Assembly: GCA_025201765.1 (NCBI GenBank)
Contig: MU623683.1
Coordinates: 1 to 17,677 of the forward strand
Reading direction: 5' to 3'
Length of the DNA: 17,677 nucleotides
Source: Daldinia sp. FL1419
Taxonomy: Eukaryota; Ascomycota; Sordariomycetes; Xylariales; Hypoxylaceae
The notes below the pieces were generated by a model that saw only the letters and a program-made list of their open reading frames with translations, made no database searches and was not told where the DNA came from. Numbering within the stretch: the stretch's first letter is position 1; each line of letters opens with the position of its first letter. The translations under genes and the position numbers were made by a program. This document shows positions 1 to 10,146 of this stretch, in pieces.

Positions 1-640
1 TCCAACTAATTTATATTAATATTATATTAAATTTTATTTAGGAAATTATAAAATTTTTTAATTATAAAATAATTAAAATAAGTATATAAATGTTGTAATT
101 TTATTTCTGTAAAATAAATAATATTATTTAAATAAAATTATAAGTGTTTTTATTTTTGTTTTATATTAATTATTATATTATTCTTATATATTAATTAATT
201 AATAATATTATTAAAATATATTTTTAAACAATTTATATTTTTAATTAAAAAGAAGAATGGTATATTTAATTTTATGATATAGAAATCTATATCACCAAAT
301 AAGATATCAATTATAACTGTACCTAATAATTTGATAAAAGATTTATCTTCAAATTTAATATTAATTTTTTTAATATAAGTATAATTTATTTCAAATTTCC
401 AATTAAGATATTTATTAATAAGGGTAAGGTATTATCCTTTACCTACTATTAAGATACAAGTAACTCCAATATTTAATATAATTCTTTAAAATATAATTTT
501 TATATATCAATTTAGAACAAAAATAATATTAATCTTTTTGGTTATTAAGGAAATAAAGGTTATAATATAGTAATAAAATACCTGATTAAATAGGTATATT
601 GTTATTATAAATTATATATCCTTATTATTTTTTAATTTTA
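1..640. other. AT-rich stretch without a recognisable gene
   Basis: No reading frame or motif here can be assigned to a protein family. Both G and C are present at low level, unlike the cytosine-free block that follows. The stretch contains a few short hairpins, the best being at 275-294. It may be an older mutated repeat or flanking intergenic DNA; I saw no matching copy elsewhere in the window. Confidence 0.5.
275..294. repeat. short perfect hairpin
   Basis: The 8-base arms TGATATAG and CTATATCA surround a 4-base AAAT loop. The pairing is exact, but in DNA this AT-rich short palindromes are expected by chance. No T-tract or gene end makes it a terminator. Confidence 0.3.
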
Positions 641-2288
641 GGGCTATATTATAAATATTATCATTTTTTTATTTTAAATTTTAGTTTTTAAGCCTTTTAT
701 AATTTACTAGAAAAATTGCATAATTTTTTTTGGATATATTATATTTAGCCTTCCAATTTTCTTTAGCTTTTTTATAATTGGTTTCTAAATGTTTAATAAA
801 TTAATAACTTTCCTTTTTATATATTTAATATTTATGCTTCTAAATTTTTTTAAGTTATTTAAAGGTATATTTTCTATCTTTATCATTTTTATGGTATTTT
901 TTATTAATATAATTATTATAGATTTTTTTATTATTATTTTTATTAGTGTTATTGGTTATAAATTATTGTAATATTTTTATGGTTTTATAATTTTAAAAAG
1001 ATATTTAAAATTTGTTAATTAGGGTTATAATTGTTTTTGATGGTTTGAAAAATGTATTTTGGAATTATGATATTTTTTAATATTTTTTATAAATTATTGT
1101 AATAAATTGTGGTTTTTTTTTATAATTAGAGTTGAGTATTTTTTAATATAATTATAGTTTGTTAAATAAAATTTATAATATTTTTATATTTATTTTTTTT
1201 TAATTTTATTTTTTTATTTTAATATTAAAGAAAGTGATATTTGTTTAATTTTAATGGTATTAGTTTTTATTTTTTGTAATATTAAAGTAGTATTATAAGG
1301 TAAGATATATGTTGGTAAAGTATTAATGTTAGGGAATATTATATAGGAAATAAAGGAATATTTTTTTTATTAATATTGATAAGAATATGGTATGGAATTG
1401 TAATGGGTATATATTTGTTATAAAATATATTTTTAAGAAAAATTTAAATTTATTTTTAAAAATGTTATATGATTTTTTAATATAATTGTTATTAATATTT
1501 TAGGTTTTTTTAAAATATTTTATAATGGTGGATGGGTATATTTTGTTAAGAATATATTTTAAGGGGATTATGAAGTAGGTTAGTATTTATTAGTTATTAA
1601 TAAATATAGGGATTTGATTTTAAGGGATTTTTTTTATATAAGTAATGGTATTATTAGAAAAAAAAAATTATAATTTTTTGTTGGTTGGTTTTTTTTGTTT
1701 GTTTTGGTGTTTGGGGGTAATGTTATAGTTATATATGGATTATTTAGTGGTGGTTTAAGGGGTTTAAAATTATTTTTTAGGGTTAGAGGAAGGGGTTAGG
1801 TTAGTATAAAATTTATATTGTATTTAGGGTTATAATTTGAATTATATTTTTATTATATGGGATAAGTAGGGTAAATTAGAGGGGGTAAAAATAGTGGTAG
1901 TTAAGTAAATATTAGGGGTCTTTATTAAGGAAGGGGTTTAGGAGGGATATTAAATATTAATTAATTTTTTTGTTAAAATTATTTTAATTAATTAAAAGAT
2001 TTTTAAATTTTTTAGGAATTATAATGGAATTTTATAAAATGGGGGTGGGGTAATAATTAATATAATGGAATTGTGGTTGGAAGAGGAAGAAGTTATAAAG
2101 TAGGTTTTATTTAAATTATTAATAAGATATTGGGAATAAAAGAGGGGTTAAGTAGTAATGATTATGAAGTAAAAAATATATATTGTATAAGGTAAAAAGG
2201 ATTATAAGGGATAATATTTAGTTATTTTATTTATATAATTTAATAAGTAAATATTTATAGGTTATAAATTATTAGTTGTTGTTATTAT
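640..2288. other. cytosine-depleted degenerate repeat remnant, left part
   Basis: The top strand is almost free of C while G is common, especially from about 1680 to 2288 where G-runs occur. This is what one-strand C-to-T mutation leaves behind. In 1680-2288 two plus-strand frames are interrupted mainly by TAA and TAG, the codons that CAA and CAG become, so a mutated coding region is plausible, but neither frame stands out and I recognise no family. The block ends exactly at the target duplication of copia element A and resumes with the same composition at 9110, so it predates that insertion. It could be gag or ORF1 of another retroelement, or a mutated duplicated gene. Confidence 0.5.
2284..2288. 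repeat. target site duplication of copia element A, left copy
   Basis: ATTAT lies directly before the TG start of the 5' LTR and is repeated exactly at 9110-9114 after the CA end of the 3' LTR. Five bases is the usual duplication length for copia integrases. In AT-rich DNA a 5-base match alone is weak, but it falls at both independently defined LTR ends. Confidence 0.8.
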
Positions 2289-2468
2289 TGTGGGAATGTT
2301 GGTCATGTGACCATTGTGGTACAGACCCACTTTAATCTTGTATTTAACTCTATATATTTTAATTTCCGACTAAAATATGTTCTTTTTTAAAATAATTACT
2401 TTTTATTAAATTAATATGAATATTTTTATTTTTATTATTACATATAATAGTACCTTATTTATTCAATA
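2289..2468 (+). repeat. 5' LTR of copia element A
   Basis: The LTR starts TGTGGGAATG and ends TTCAATA, where the other copy has TCCAACA, so the terminal CA has become TA. It aligns without gaps to 8930-9109. About 35 of 180 positions differ and all but one are transitions. In the left part this copy mostly keeps G where the 3' LTR has A; in the right part it mostly has T where the 3' LTR keeps C. An imperfect palindrome GGTCATGTGACC lies at 2301-2312. No promoter can be assigned with confidence. Confidence 0.92.
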
Positions 2469-3680
2469 TTAATTAATAATTGATAATAAATTGATTATAA
2501 ATTAATTAAGTACTTAAAAGGAAAAAAATAATTTTAATATTAAATTTTAATAAGAAGAGATGAACAACCTTAAGATTTCATATTCCAATATATAATTTTA
2601 AACCTGAAATTTCATATTATTATATATAATTTTAAAAACAATTTATATTAATTTAAGATTTTTAAAAGGTAAAAATAATTTTAATATTAAATTTACAATC
2701 CAAAATATATATCTATCACATATAAATAAATAATATTAAGACTTCCTTTATTAATAAAATAATTTTAGAAAAATCTATATTAATTAAACTACTATATATC
2801 CATTATATATCTATATTCATAATATATACTTATATTTACCATAACATTATAATACATTAAAAAAAGGCAATAATACCAAAAATTATATTATGTTTTTACT
2901 TTATTAATAAATTTTAAACTCTACCTAAATTTTTTTCCAACCTTATTTAAAAAATTTTATATATTATAATTATAATTATTACTACCTAAAAATTCAACAT
3001 TTAAAGAAAAAATAATTCAATACCTTATAAAATAATTTTATAAAATAAGACTAATACAATTTCTTTTTATAATAATATATTCACCTATTTCTTTTTTACT
3101 ACTCTTTCATTATAACAATTAGTATTTTCATTATTCTAATTATAATATTACATCCTACCCATTCTTCCTAAATTTATTACAATTAATAATTAATATAACC
3201 AAATTAATAAAAAAATTTTAATTAAAATATATTAATAATAAATAATTAAATATCAATTTTAATATTATTAATATAATAATTATTTTAATAACTTAAATTA
3301 ATATATATATAATTAAAAATATAATAAACTATAATAAAAATATAATTAATAAAAATTTATAATATATTTTTAAAAATAATTTCTATAGTTAAACTTTAAC
3401 CCATTTTATTAAAATTTAATATTTATTATATATTAAAATTAAAAAATACCTTAAACTCCATAACATTTTTATTAAAATAATATAAAATAATTTATATATA
3501 CTTATAATTATTATTAATATAAATTCATTTCCTAAATTCTTTTAAAATAAAATAAATAATTTATTAAAAACCTATTCCCTCAAATTTAAATTTTTAATTA
3601 ATTTAATATATTTATATTTATTAGAAGTTATAATAAAAGCTATTATAATTAAAATAGAACCAATAATAGTAATATTAATA
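2469..3680 (+). other. 5' internal region of copia element A, no readable gene
   Basis: This 1.2-kb stretch lies between the 5' LTR and the first readable gag-like frame. It should contain the primer binding site, the leader and the start of gag. No tRNA-complementary site survives next to the LTR; the adjoining bases are all AT-rich. No frame is open long enough to assign. Confidence 0.5.
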
Positions 3681-3992
3681 TTGCAATTTCCAACTATAAT
3701 TGTATAACTTTATCCAATATAATTCATAAACCTTCAAATAATTTTTTAAATATTCCAGCCAATTTAAACACCCTAACCAATTCTAGCACCCCAACCTATT
3801 CTAGCACTTTAACCAATCCTAATACTTCAATAGGCTCCATAAGTTCCTCAAATATTATAACAATCAATCCCTTTGGTACAATAATAACAAATAATCCCTC
3901 AAATATTTCAAACACCCCAGCAAATTCCAGCAGTTTTTTAACATCAATTAGCCCAAATATTCCCAATAAATAACCCTATATAATAAAATTAA
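3681..3992 (+). pseudogene. gag-like Pro/Gln-rich segment of copia element A
   Basis: In the frame beginning TTG CAA at 3681, about 100 codons read as a Pro-, Gln-, Ile- and Leu-rich chain. Its only stops are TAA or TAG, which is what CAA or CAG become after C-to-T change. The middle holds a six-residue tandem repeat resembling PQPILA. Low-complexity P/Q linkers are common in gag of fungal retrotransposons, and the 5' position in the element fits gag. The bias for Q-derived stops sets the plus strand and frame. A second frame over the same bases reads as Ser/Thr/Asn-rich without stops for about 75 codons, but I take it as a shadow because it gives no family resemblance. No zinc knuckle could be seen downstream. 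Confidence 0.6.
3753..3842 (+). repeat. 18-bp tandem repeat, five units, in gag-like frame
   Basis: Five consecutive 18-base units begin at 3753, 3771, 3789, 3807 and 3825. Units two and three are the closest, for example CCCTAACCAATTCTAGCA at 3771. Each unit is six codons, so the repeat is in frame with the Pro/Gln-rich segment and encodes variants of PQPILA. The fifth unit is the most divergent. Differences are mainly C/T, as expected from mutation after duplication. Confidence 0.8.
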
Positions 3993-6900
3993 TATATAAA
4001 TAATATAAAAGTTTAACCAAAAATAATACAATAATCTATTATAAAACCACCTATTTATAAATAAGAAAAGCAATTGATAACACAAAGATCTTAATTTCTT
4101 AACCTATTAATTAAATTATATCCTAATAATAATTTTAAATTTGGAGGTAAAAAATATAAAATATTAAATAAATAAATCCAAATTTTTTTATTTTATTATT
4201 ATAAATTTAAAATTAAACCTAATTTATATATTAATACTTATAATATAATATTGAAAAAAATAATTTTAGAATTCTTTTATAAATATTTTATATAATAAAA
4301 TTTTAATTTTAATATAATAATTAATAAAATACATAATTTCTTCCATATTAATAAGAATTTTTAAATATATATATTTAAATAAAAGAATATAATAATTAAA
4401 AATATTATATAAGATAATTTTAAAAAAATTTTATTTAAATACCTTAAAATATTAATTACTTAAATATAATATATTTATAAAAATTTATTAATTAATTATA
4501 TTAAAGAAATCTACCTCAAAAAAGATTTATATTATATTATATAAAAACATTTAACATTCTTACCCATTTTTCTTTAATAATCTGATACATTTAAAAATAT
4601 TTATACCAATCTTCAAATAATAATAAGTAATATATATCAAAATTTTTCCAATAAATATAAAATAAAAAACAATTATTATTATATCAATTAAACTTATTAA
4701 AATAATTAAAAATCTTATTAAATAAATTAAGGTGGAAATAAATATTTTAACAATTAAAAACATTTTAATAATAAAAATAGAAAAAAGAAATGTTTTATTT
4801 ATAATAAATCAAATTATTAATTTATTAAATACCTTATATATAAATAACATAATAAATACAATAAATAATATTAATATATATAGGAATAAAAAATAAGAAA
4901 TATTAAAGAAGATTTTATAACCTTCTTTATTAATTATAAAAGAATTGATATTAACTATAATAATAATAATATTAATAATAATAATAATAATTTTAATATA
5001 TAATATATATAATATATTAATAATAAATATAATAATAATAATCAAATTTAATTATTAATTATATAATACCTTATAAATTATAATAAAATTAATAATCCCT
5101 AAATTATTAATATTTTTATAAATTAAATAATTCTTTATATATTTACCATAATAAATATCTTTAATAATAATTATAAGTATTTTTTGGATATAATCCCAAA
5201 TCCCCTTTCCACATTTTACTTTAAAGATTAATATTCTTATATATTTCAAAATATTTTATTTAATACTGGAATAATTAAAATATTATTAAAAGGTAAAATA
5301 TAGATAAAAATATTATAATGTATATATTTTAATATTAAAATGAATATGTTTATAATAAGAATACATATTATATAATTTAATGATCATTTAAAGCAGGAAA
5401 ATCTTGGTACTATTAATATATTTATCCTATTTAGAATTATCTAATTTCATATTATATTTTATAATATACCATTTTTATTATATCTTTATAATATAAATTA
5501 TTTAAAAATCTTTTTAAATAATGTTAAAAATATGTTTATTTATAAGAATAAATATTATTCTATTATTTAAAAATAAGAATATCTATAATTTTTATTTAAT
5601 AATAAAAAATAGATAATTATATATTATCATTTGATCAAAAAAAAGTTACAATAGATACACAGATATTTTAATCACCCAACTACAAATTGATTCTATTATA
5701 TTTTTATAAAAATTAAATATGATAAATTAAATTAAATAATTATTAAAAGGATTAATAAATATTATTACTAATATTAAATATATAATAACATATTAGAATA
5801 ATTTAAATTTACCATAAAAAATAACATTAATTTTAATTATAATATTTACATTAATATAATATATATTAAAGATAAACCAATTTTTTATATTATTAATAAA
5901 ATTATATTATTCTAAATAACAAAATTCTTTAAAAATATAATAACAAAATATATATAAAATATATTAAAGATGATATAGATTAATAATTATTTTAAATTAC
6001 CTAATAATTTAATATTTAATATTAATATTAATTTCATAATTAATAAATTTATTTTAAATATGAAAATATTGTTAATATTTATTAAAAAAATGTTTATTAA
6101 AATATATAATTTAATTAGAAAGGTTGAACAATATTATGGCCCATTATAACAAATATATAAAATAATATTAGAAAATTTTTAAAATATTTAAACCAATATT
6201 TATTACATTTTATAAATAGCTATAAAAATTATTAATAATATAATAAGATTAAATGGTTTGGTATTAATATTATTTATATTCAGAATATATTTAAAGTTAA
6301 TAAATAATTTATTATCCTTTCCTTTTATTATTACTTAAATTATAATTATTAAAAAGGTAATAAATAAAATTTGCAAATTTAAAACTAAATAACAAATTAA
6401 TAATGTTTTAAATATAAAAAATAGATTAAATATATTAGATACATTAAATTTACTTCTTTAATTTAAAATATATATCTATTGCAAAAATAATGGCTAGATT
6501 AGCCTTTACAAATTAATTACTTAAAATAATAAAATTTATACTATTAAAATAAATAGAAGATTAATTAATTTTAGGATTATAATTATAAAATTATATTTTT
6601 ATAATAAATTTATACATATTTTAAATCTTATTAATAAAAATTCTGATTATAAACATAATAATAGTGATAAATATATTCCTAAAATTAAAGCACCTATGGT
6701 AAGATAATCATAAGGATAACTTTTTAGAAATAAGAACAAATTTTAATTAACAAATCTTTATAATATAATTTACTTATTTTCTAAAAAAATAACTAATATA
6801 AAATTATTATTATAATTACATCAAAAAAGGAAGATTATTACCCTAGGTTAATTATTTGAAGTAATGGATATATAGGAGATTAAAAAATTCATCAAATAAG

Positions 6901-7056
6901 GAATGTTCTTATTTAAAAAGTATAATAAAATAAAATATAGGAGTATTTAACTATTTAAATTATGGATTATCCATAAAATTAAAGGAAAGGGTACTAATAA
7001 ATTATATAAAAAATTACAACTTATTATTTAAAATTATAATAATAAAAAAAAAAAAA
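3993..7056 (+). other. middle of copia element A (expected protease and integrase), unreadable
   Basis: By position this 3 kb should encode the rest of gag, protease and integrase. I could not identify integrase motifs on either strand. One possible trace is L-F-N-T-G at 5256-5270, resembling a protease D-T-G box with Asp changed to Asn, but without supporting flanking motifs this may be chance. The top strand is G-poor and stop-dense. Short minus-strand open frames at 4560-4763, 4809-5045 and 5055-5249 are Ile/Tyr/Lys-rich composition shadows. A 13-base A-run at 7044-7056 puts the first legible RT codons out of frame with what follows. Confidence 0.5.
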
Positions 7057-8406
7057 GAAATATTTATATAATTACCTACAATTCAATATTCCAACCAATG
7101 GATTATTATTACACTTATTCCATCTTTATAATAGCAAATTAAAGGAATAATTATATAATTTTATAATATTATGCAAATATATACCTAATCAAATATTAAC
7201 TTAAATCATACCATTATTACTACACCACCTAAAAAATTTAAAAATCATTTTCTTAAAAATACTATAATAATTATTATAAAATTGCTTTATAAAGTAGTTA
7301 AAATTGGTATACATTAATAAATAATTTATTTCAAATATTATTACAAAAAATTTTTCATAATTACATCAATTTATAACCCATATTTCTTAGTTTTGGAATT
7401 ATTTAACCATTTTAATCTGGTTAGAATGTAGATTAATAATATACTTAGAGTATTAAATAAAGCATTTAATGAATTAAAAGAGGATAAAATGAAAAAAATT
7501 AGATTTAAAGTAAAATCCAAATTGTATCTTAATAAAGATACCCTATTAATATTTAATAGTTATATTATCTTAATTAACAATAATAGTAATATTTATTTAT
7601 ATTAGAAAGAATAAAATAAGAAGATTGTACTAATCCAGAACGGAAAGGACAACACCGCTCAGTAATATGTATAGCAACAAGCCCATGGTGCTTATATTAC
7701 TTCTATTTATTAACCCAAAATAACATTTAATATATATGAAACAATTTAACATAAAAAACCCAAAAAAGCCAAAATCAATAAACTCAATAAACATCTTCAA
7801 TAATAATTAAATAACCTACCACAAAGATTTTAATATATTAAATTAGATTTTATTACAATAAAAATCTTTATATTTATTAATAAATTATTTATAAATAACA
7901 AGAACCTTAATTCTTAAATTAATTATAAAATCTTTATTATTAATAAAATTATAATAAATAAATTATTTATTATAACCAATAATTTAATTCATTAGAACTC
8001 TACAAAATATAAATAAATTACTTAAAATATTCTAACAAACAAAATCTATATTATAATATATAATATAAATATAATTATTATAATTAGAATAATAGTAATA
8101 TTTATATTTAATAAGCTTTAATTCCCTACAACACCTATAATCATATATACTAACTCATTCTCACTCTATAAATATCTTATTAAACTTAGAATAATAAAGG
8201 AAAAATAATTAATAATCAATATTATATTACTCCAACAATCTTATAAATAACAAAAAATTAACAATATATAATAGATTCACAAATAAAATAATCCAACCAA
8301 TACAATAATAAAATTTAATATTAATAAAGCCCTCATAACGTTTATTAATACCAATTATCTTACATTAAGACTACAGGATTAAATTAAATAAACCTAAATA
8401 ATATAA
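7057..8406 (+). pseudogene. reverse transcriptase-RNase H of copia element A, inactivated
   Basis: A single plus-strand frame can be followed for about 450 codons with no indel; its stops are explained by mutated Gln, Arg or Trp codons. In order it shows QLPTIQ-like and N-I-M-Q-I-Y-T at 7165-7185 (family D-V/I-T-Q-A-Y, Asp now Asn), K-L-L-Y-K at 7279-7293 (KPLYG), T-H-W-W now I-H-stop-stop at 7309-7320, and the TDD active box as I-N-N at 7432-7440. Then follow Q-N-G-K-D-N-T-A from 7636, the RNase H D-G-S site as N-K-L at 7879-7887, Y-T-N-S-F-S-L-Y from 8146 (TDS, Asp now Asn), and N-K-A-L from about 8326. These match the RT-RNase H end of fungal copia polyproteins as I remember them. All three RT aspartates read Asn, so it is dead. 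The exact end is uncertain; stops at 8395 and 8404 are candidates. Confidence 0.85.
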
Positions 8407-8929
8407 ATAATACCAATTATTTCCCTCAATCAATTCAACAATTCAAATAAATGAACAAATATAGTTTCTAAAAAAGAAAGAATTATCAGATAGGATTATA
8501 CACTATTATATATTTTAAAATAATTAATTATTATACTTTTAAATAAAATTTAAATCATTAATTTACAAATCTTCATTTTTTATTTATTAATAAACTTTTC
8601 TTAATCATTTTTATATATTTTTAATAATATTTTTATTAACAAGATATACCTAATTGCAAAATATTCTGAATTATTAATATTAGCCTTAATAACCATTAAT
8701 TTACAATATTATAATATCGCTCATTCCACTGGAACATTAATCCAACATCTCTTAAAACACGGACTTATATTATTTTATAAAAGGGTTATTAATCAATTTA
8801 ATATAAATAAAAATAAAAAGAGGATTATAAAAAAAAACCAATTTTAATATATTTAAACGCTTAAGATTGTAACCCTAATTAATACTTATTAATATCACAT
8901 AACTTCGTAAAAAAAAAAAAAGTTACTAA
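8407..8929 (+). other. 3' untranslated region of copia element A
   Basis: Between the RNase H end and the 3' LTR there is about 520 bp with no assignable frame. It keeps more C and some CpG (for example near 8719 and 8761) than the element's middle. A run of 13 A followed by G at 8909-8922, seven bases from the LTR, is the best candidate polypurine tract for plus-strand priming. The gap to the LTR is slightly larger than usual. Confidence 0.5.
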
Positions 8930-9109
8930 TATAAAAATGTTAATCATGTGATCATAATAGTATAGACCTACTTTAATCTTATATTTAACTCCATATATTT
9001 TAATTTCCAACCAAAATACATTCTTTTTTAAAACAACCACTTTTTACTAAATTAATATAAATACCCTTACTTTTACTATTACATACAATGGTACCTTGTC
9101 CATCCAACA
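8930..9109 (+). repeat. 3' LTR of copia element A
   Basis: This 180-bp direct repeat of 2289-2468 lies exactly 6,641 bases downstream with no indels. It begins TATAAAAATG, where the other copy has TGTGGGAATG, so the terminal TG has become TA. It ends CCAACA and keeps the canonical CA. It mostly lost G in its left half and kept C in its right half. Confidence 0.92.
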
Positions 9110-9114
9110 ATTAT
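9110..9114. repeat. target site duplication of copia element A, right copy
   Basis: ATTAT follows the CA end of the 3' LTR and matches 2284-2288 exactly. Confidence 0.8.
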
Positions 9115-9568
9115 ATAAGTGTTATTATTTAAGTAGTTGATTTTATATTAAAATATATTAATCTTTTTTTAATATTAATTATTAATATTTTTTATATTAA
9201 TATATTAGGTTATTTAAATTTTATAATTTTTAATTTATTTGAATTTTATTATAATAATTTATTTGTAAATATAAGGTTATTAAATATTTTTATATAATTA
9301 ATATTTAATTTTTTTATATAAATGTTTTTTTATATTAATATTATTTATAAGGTAGTTTTGATTAATTTTGGTATATTAATAAAATTATTTATAATAAATT
9401 TTTTAAAATATTTTTTATATTTAATTAATATTTTATTAAGTGTGTGTGTATATGAGGAATTTAAATCTGTAGTTTTAAAGTTTTTTATTATTTATAGTGT
9501 TTAAGTTGTTTTTTATTTAGGGATCATATTTGTAAAAATAATACCCATCCATTTTATAATTTTATAAT
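9110..9568. other. cytosine-depleted degenerate repeat remnant, right part
   Basis: Right after the target duplication the top strand is again nearly without C until about 9525, like 640-2288. This supports the two being one older element split by copia A. A 60-codon open frame at 9322-9504 is a hydrophobic T-rich composition product. The last bases (about 9526-9568) have mixed composition and lead to the inverted arm starting at 9569; the boundary of the remnant is not sharp. Confidence 0.5.
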
Positions 9569-10146
9569 TAAATTAATTAATAAATATTATATCTCAAAGG
9601 GGTAGGTATTTCATTAATTCACAAAATATATCTATATTTTTTATCTAAATAGTATCCATATTATTAAATAAGATATAATTTTATATTTATATTAAATTTT
9701 CTAATTAAAATATTATAAGAATAAATGTTAAAAATAAATATAATAATAAAAATGGTAATTTAAGAAGATATGTGTCCTAGAGGTTAAATAATATTAAATA
9801 ATAATTATCCATTATAAAAGTAATTAAAAATATAATATTAATATTACTTATATTATTATAATAAAAGTTTTTAAATTATTATAATAATAATTCTTTTAAT
9901 CTTACTAATCTATATTACTAATTATTTAATAATATTAATTAATATTAATAAATACATATATAAAATAAAAACAAAATAATAATAAAATAAATAATAATAA
10001 GGGTAAAATTAATATATTATAATTATTTTAAAAAAAAAGCTATTTAAGAGAAATAAATAAGAAACCTATCCTTATATAATAATAGATACATAAGTATTTC
10101 TTAGGGGTCATATGTCAGATTGAAGATATAAATCATATAACCACCA
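9569..10146 (-). repeat. left inverted arm, LTR-like, about 578 bp
   Basis: Read on the minus strand from 10146 to 9569, this arm aligns along its length to 10998-11181 joined to 17180-17574. It starts TGGTGGTTATATGA and ends TAATTAATTTA, so TG...TA ends (CA mutated to TA) would suit an LTR. On the minus strand it carries ATTATATAAGG, a plausible TATA-type promoter core. It lies directly downstream, in minus orientation, of the copia integrase fragment, as a 3' LTR would, though with RT missing between. No 5-bp duplication was found at its ends, so it is not a clean solo LTR. A terminal inverted repeat of a DNA element is the alternative. Confidence 0.8.

Larger units (their letters stand above)
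2289..9109 (+). mobile_element. Ty1/copia retrotransposon A, RIP-degraded
   Basis: This is a 6,821-bp LTR retrotransposon with 180-bp direct LTRs and a 5-bp target duplication. The plus orientation is set by a Pro/Gln-rich gag-like frame near the left end and by reverse transcriptase followed by RNase H near the right end, with an A-run close to the 3' LTR. RT before RNase H at the 3' end, together with the RT and RNase H motifs, resembles a fungal copia lineage with a TDD-type RT active box. The interior is poor in G on the top strand. Catalytic residues are lost and stops are frequent, so it cannot move by itself. It is inserted in the cytosine-depleted remnant. Confidence 0.88.

Noticed and set aside
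789..971. 60-codon plus-strand open frame, hydrophobic, membrane-like
   Set aside because: Composed of Phe, Ile and Leu because the strand is T-rich; no ribosomal or family signal, and it lies in a mutated block.
3753..3842. CRISPR-like array
   Set aside because: Units are directly adjacent with no spacers and are in frame with a gag-like chain; this is a coding tandem repeat.
3757..3972. Ser/Thr/Asn-rich open frame overlapping the Pro/Gln-rich gag frame
   Set aside because: It is stop-free but low-complexity. The neighbouring frame has stops only where Gln codons would be and gives a coherent P/Q repeat, so the open frame is taken as a shadow.
4560..5249. Three minus-strand open frames (67, 78 and 64 codons) rich in Ile, Tyr and Lys
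   Set aside because: They lie antisense in the middle of copia element A, show no recognised motif, and their composition follows from AT-rich sequence. One piece (K-C-G-K-G-I-W-D-Y) looked protein-like but matched nothing I know.
5256..5270. L-F-N-T-G as the protease of copia element A
   Set aside because: Five residues in AT-rich sequence without supporting flanking motifs; recorded only as a possibility.
9322..9504. 60-codon plus-strand open frame
   Set aside because: T-rich composition product in the cytosine-depleted remnant; no family resemblance.
9569..10146. Each inverted arm as an independent solo LTR insertion
   Set aside because: The five bases flanking the left arm (ATAAT and TCTTA) do not match, and the right arm ends also lack a duplication. 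Heavy mutation could hide one, so this is disfavoured rather than excluded.
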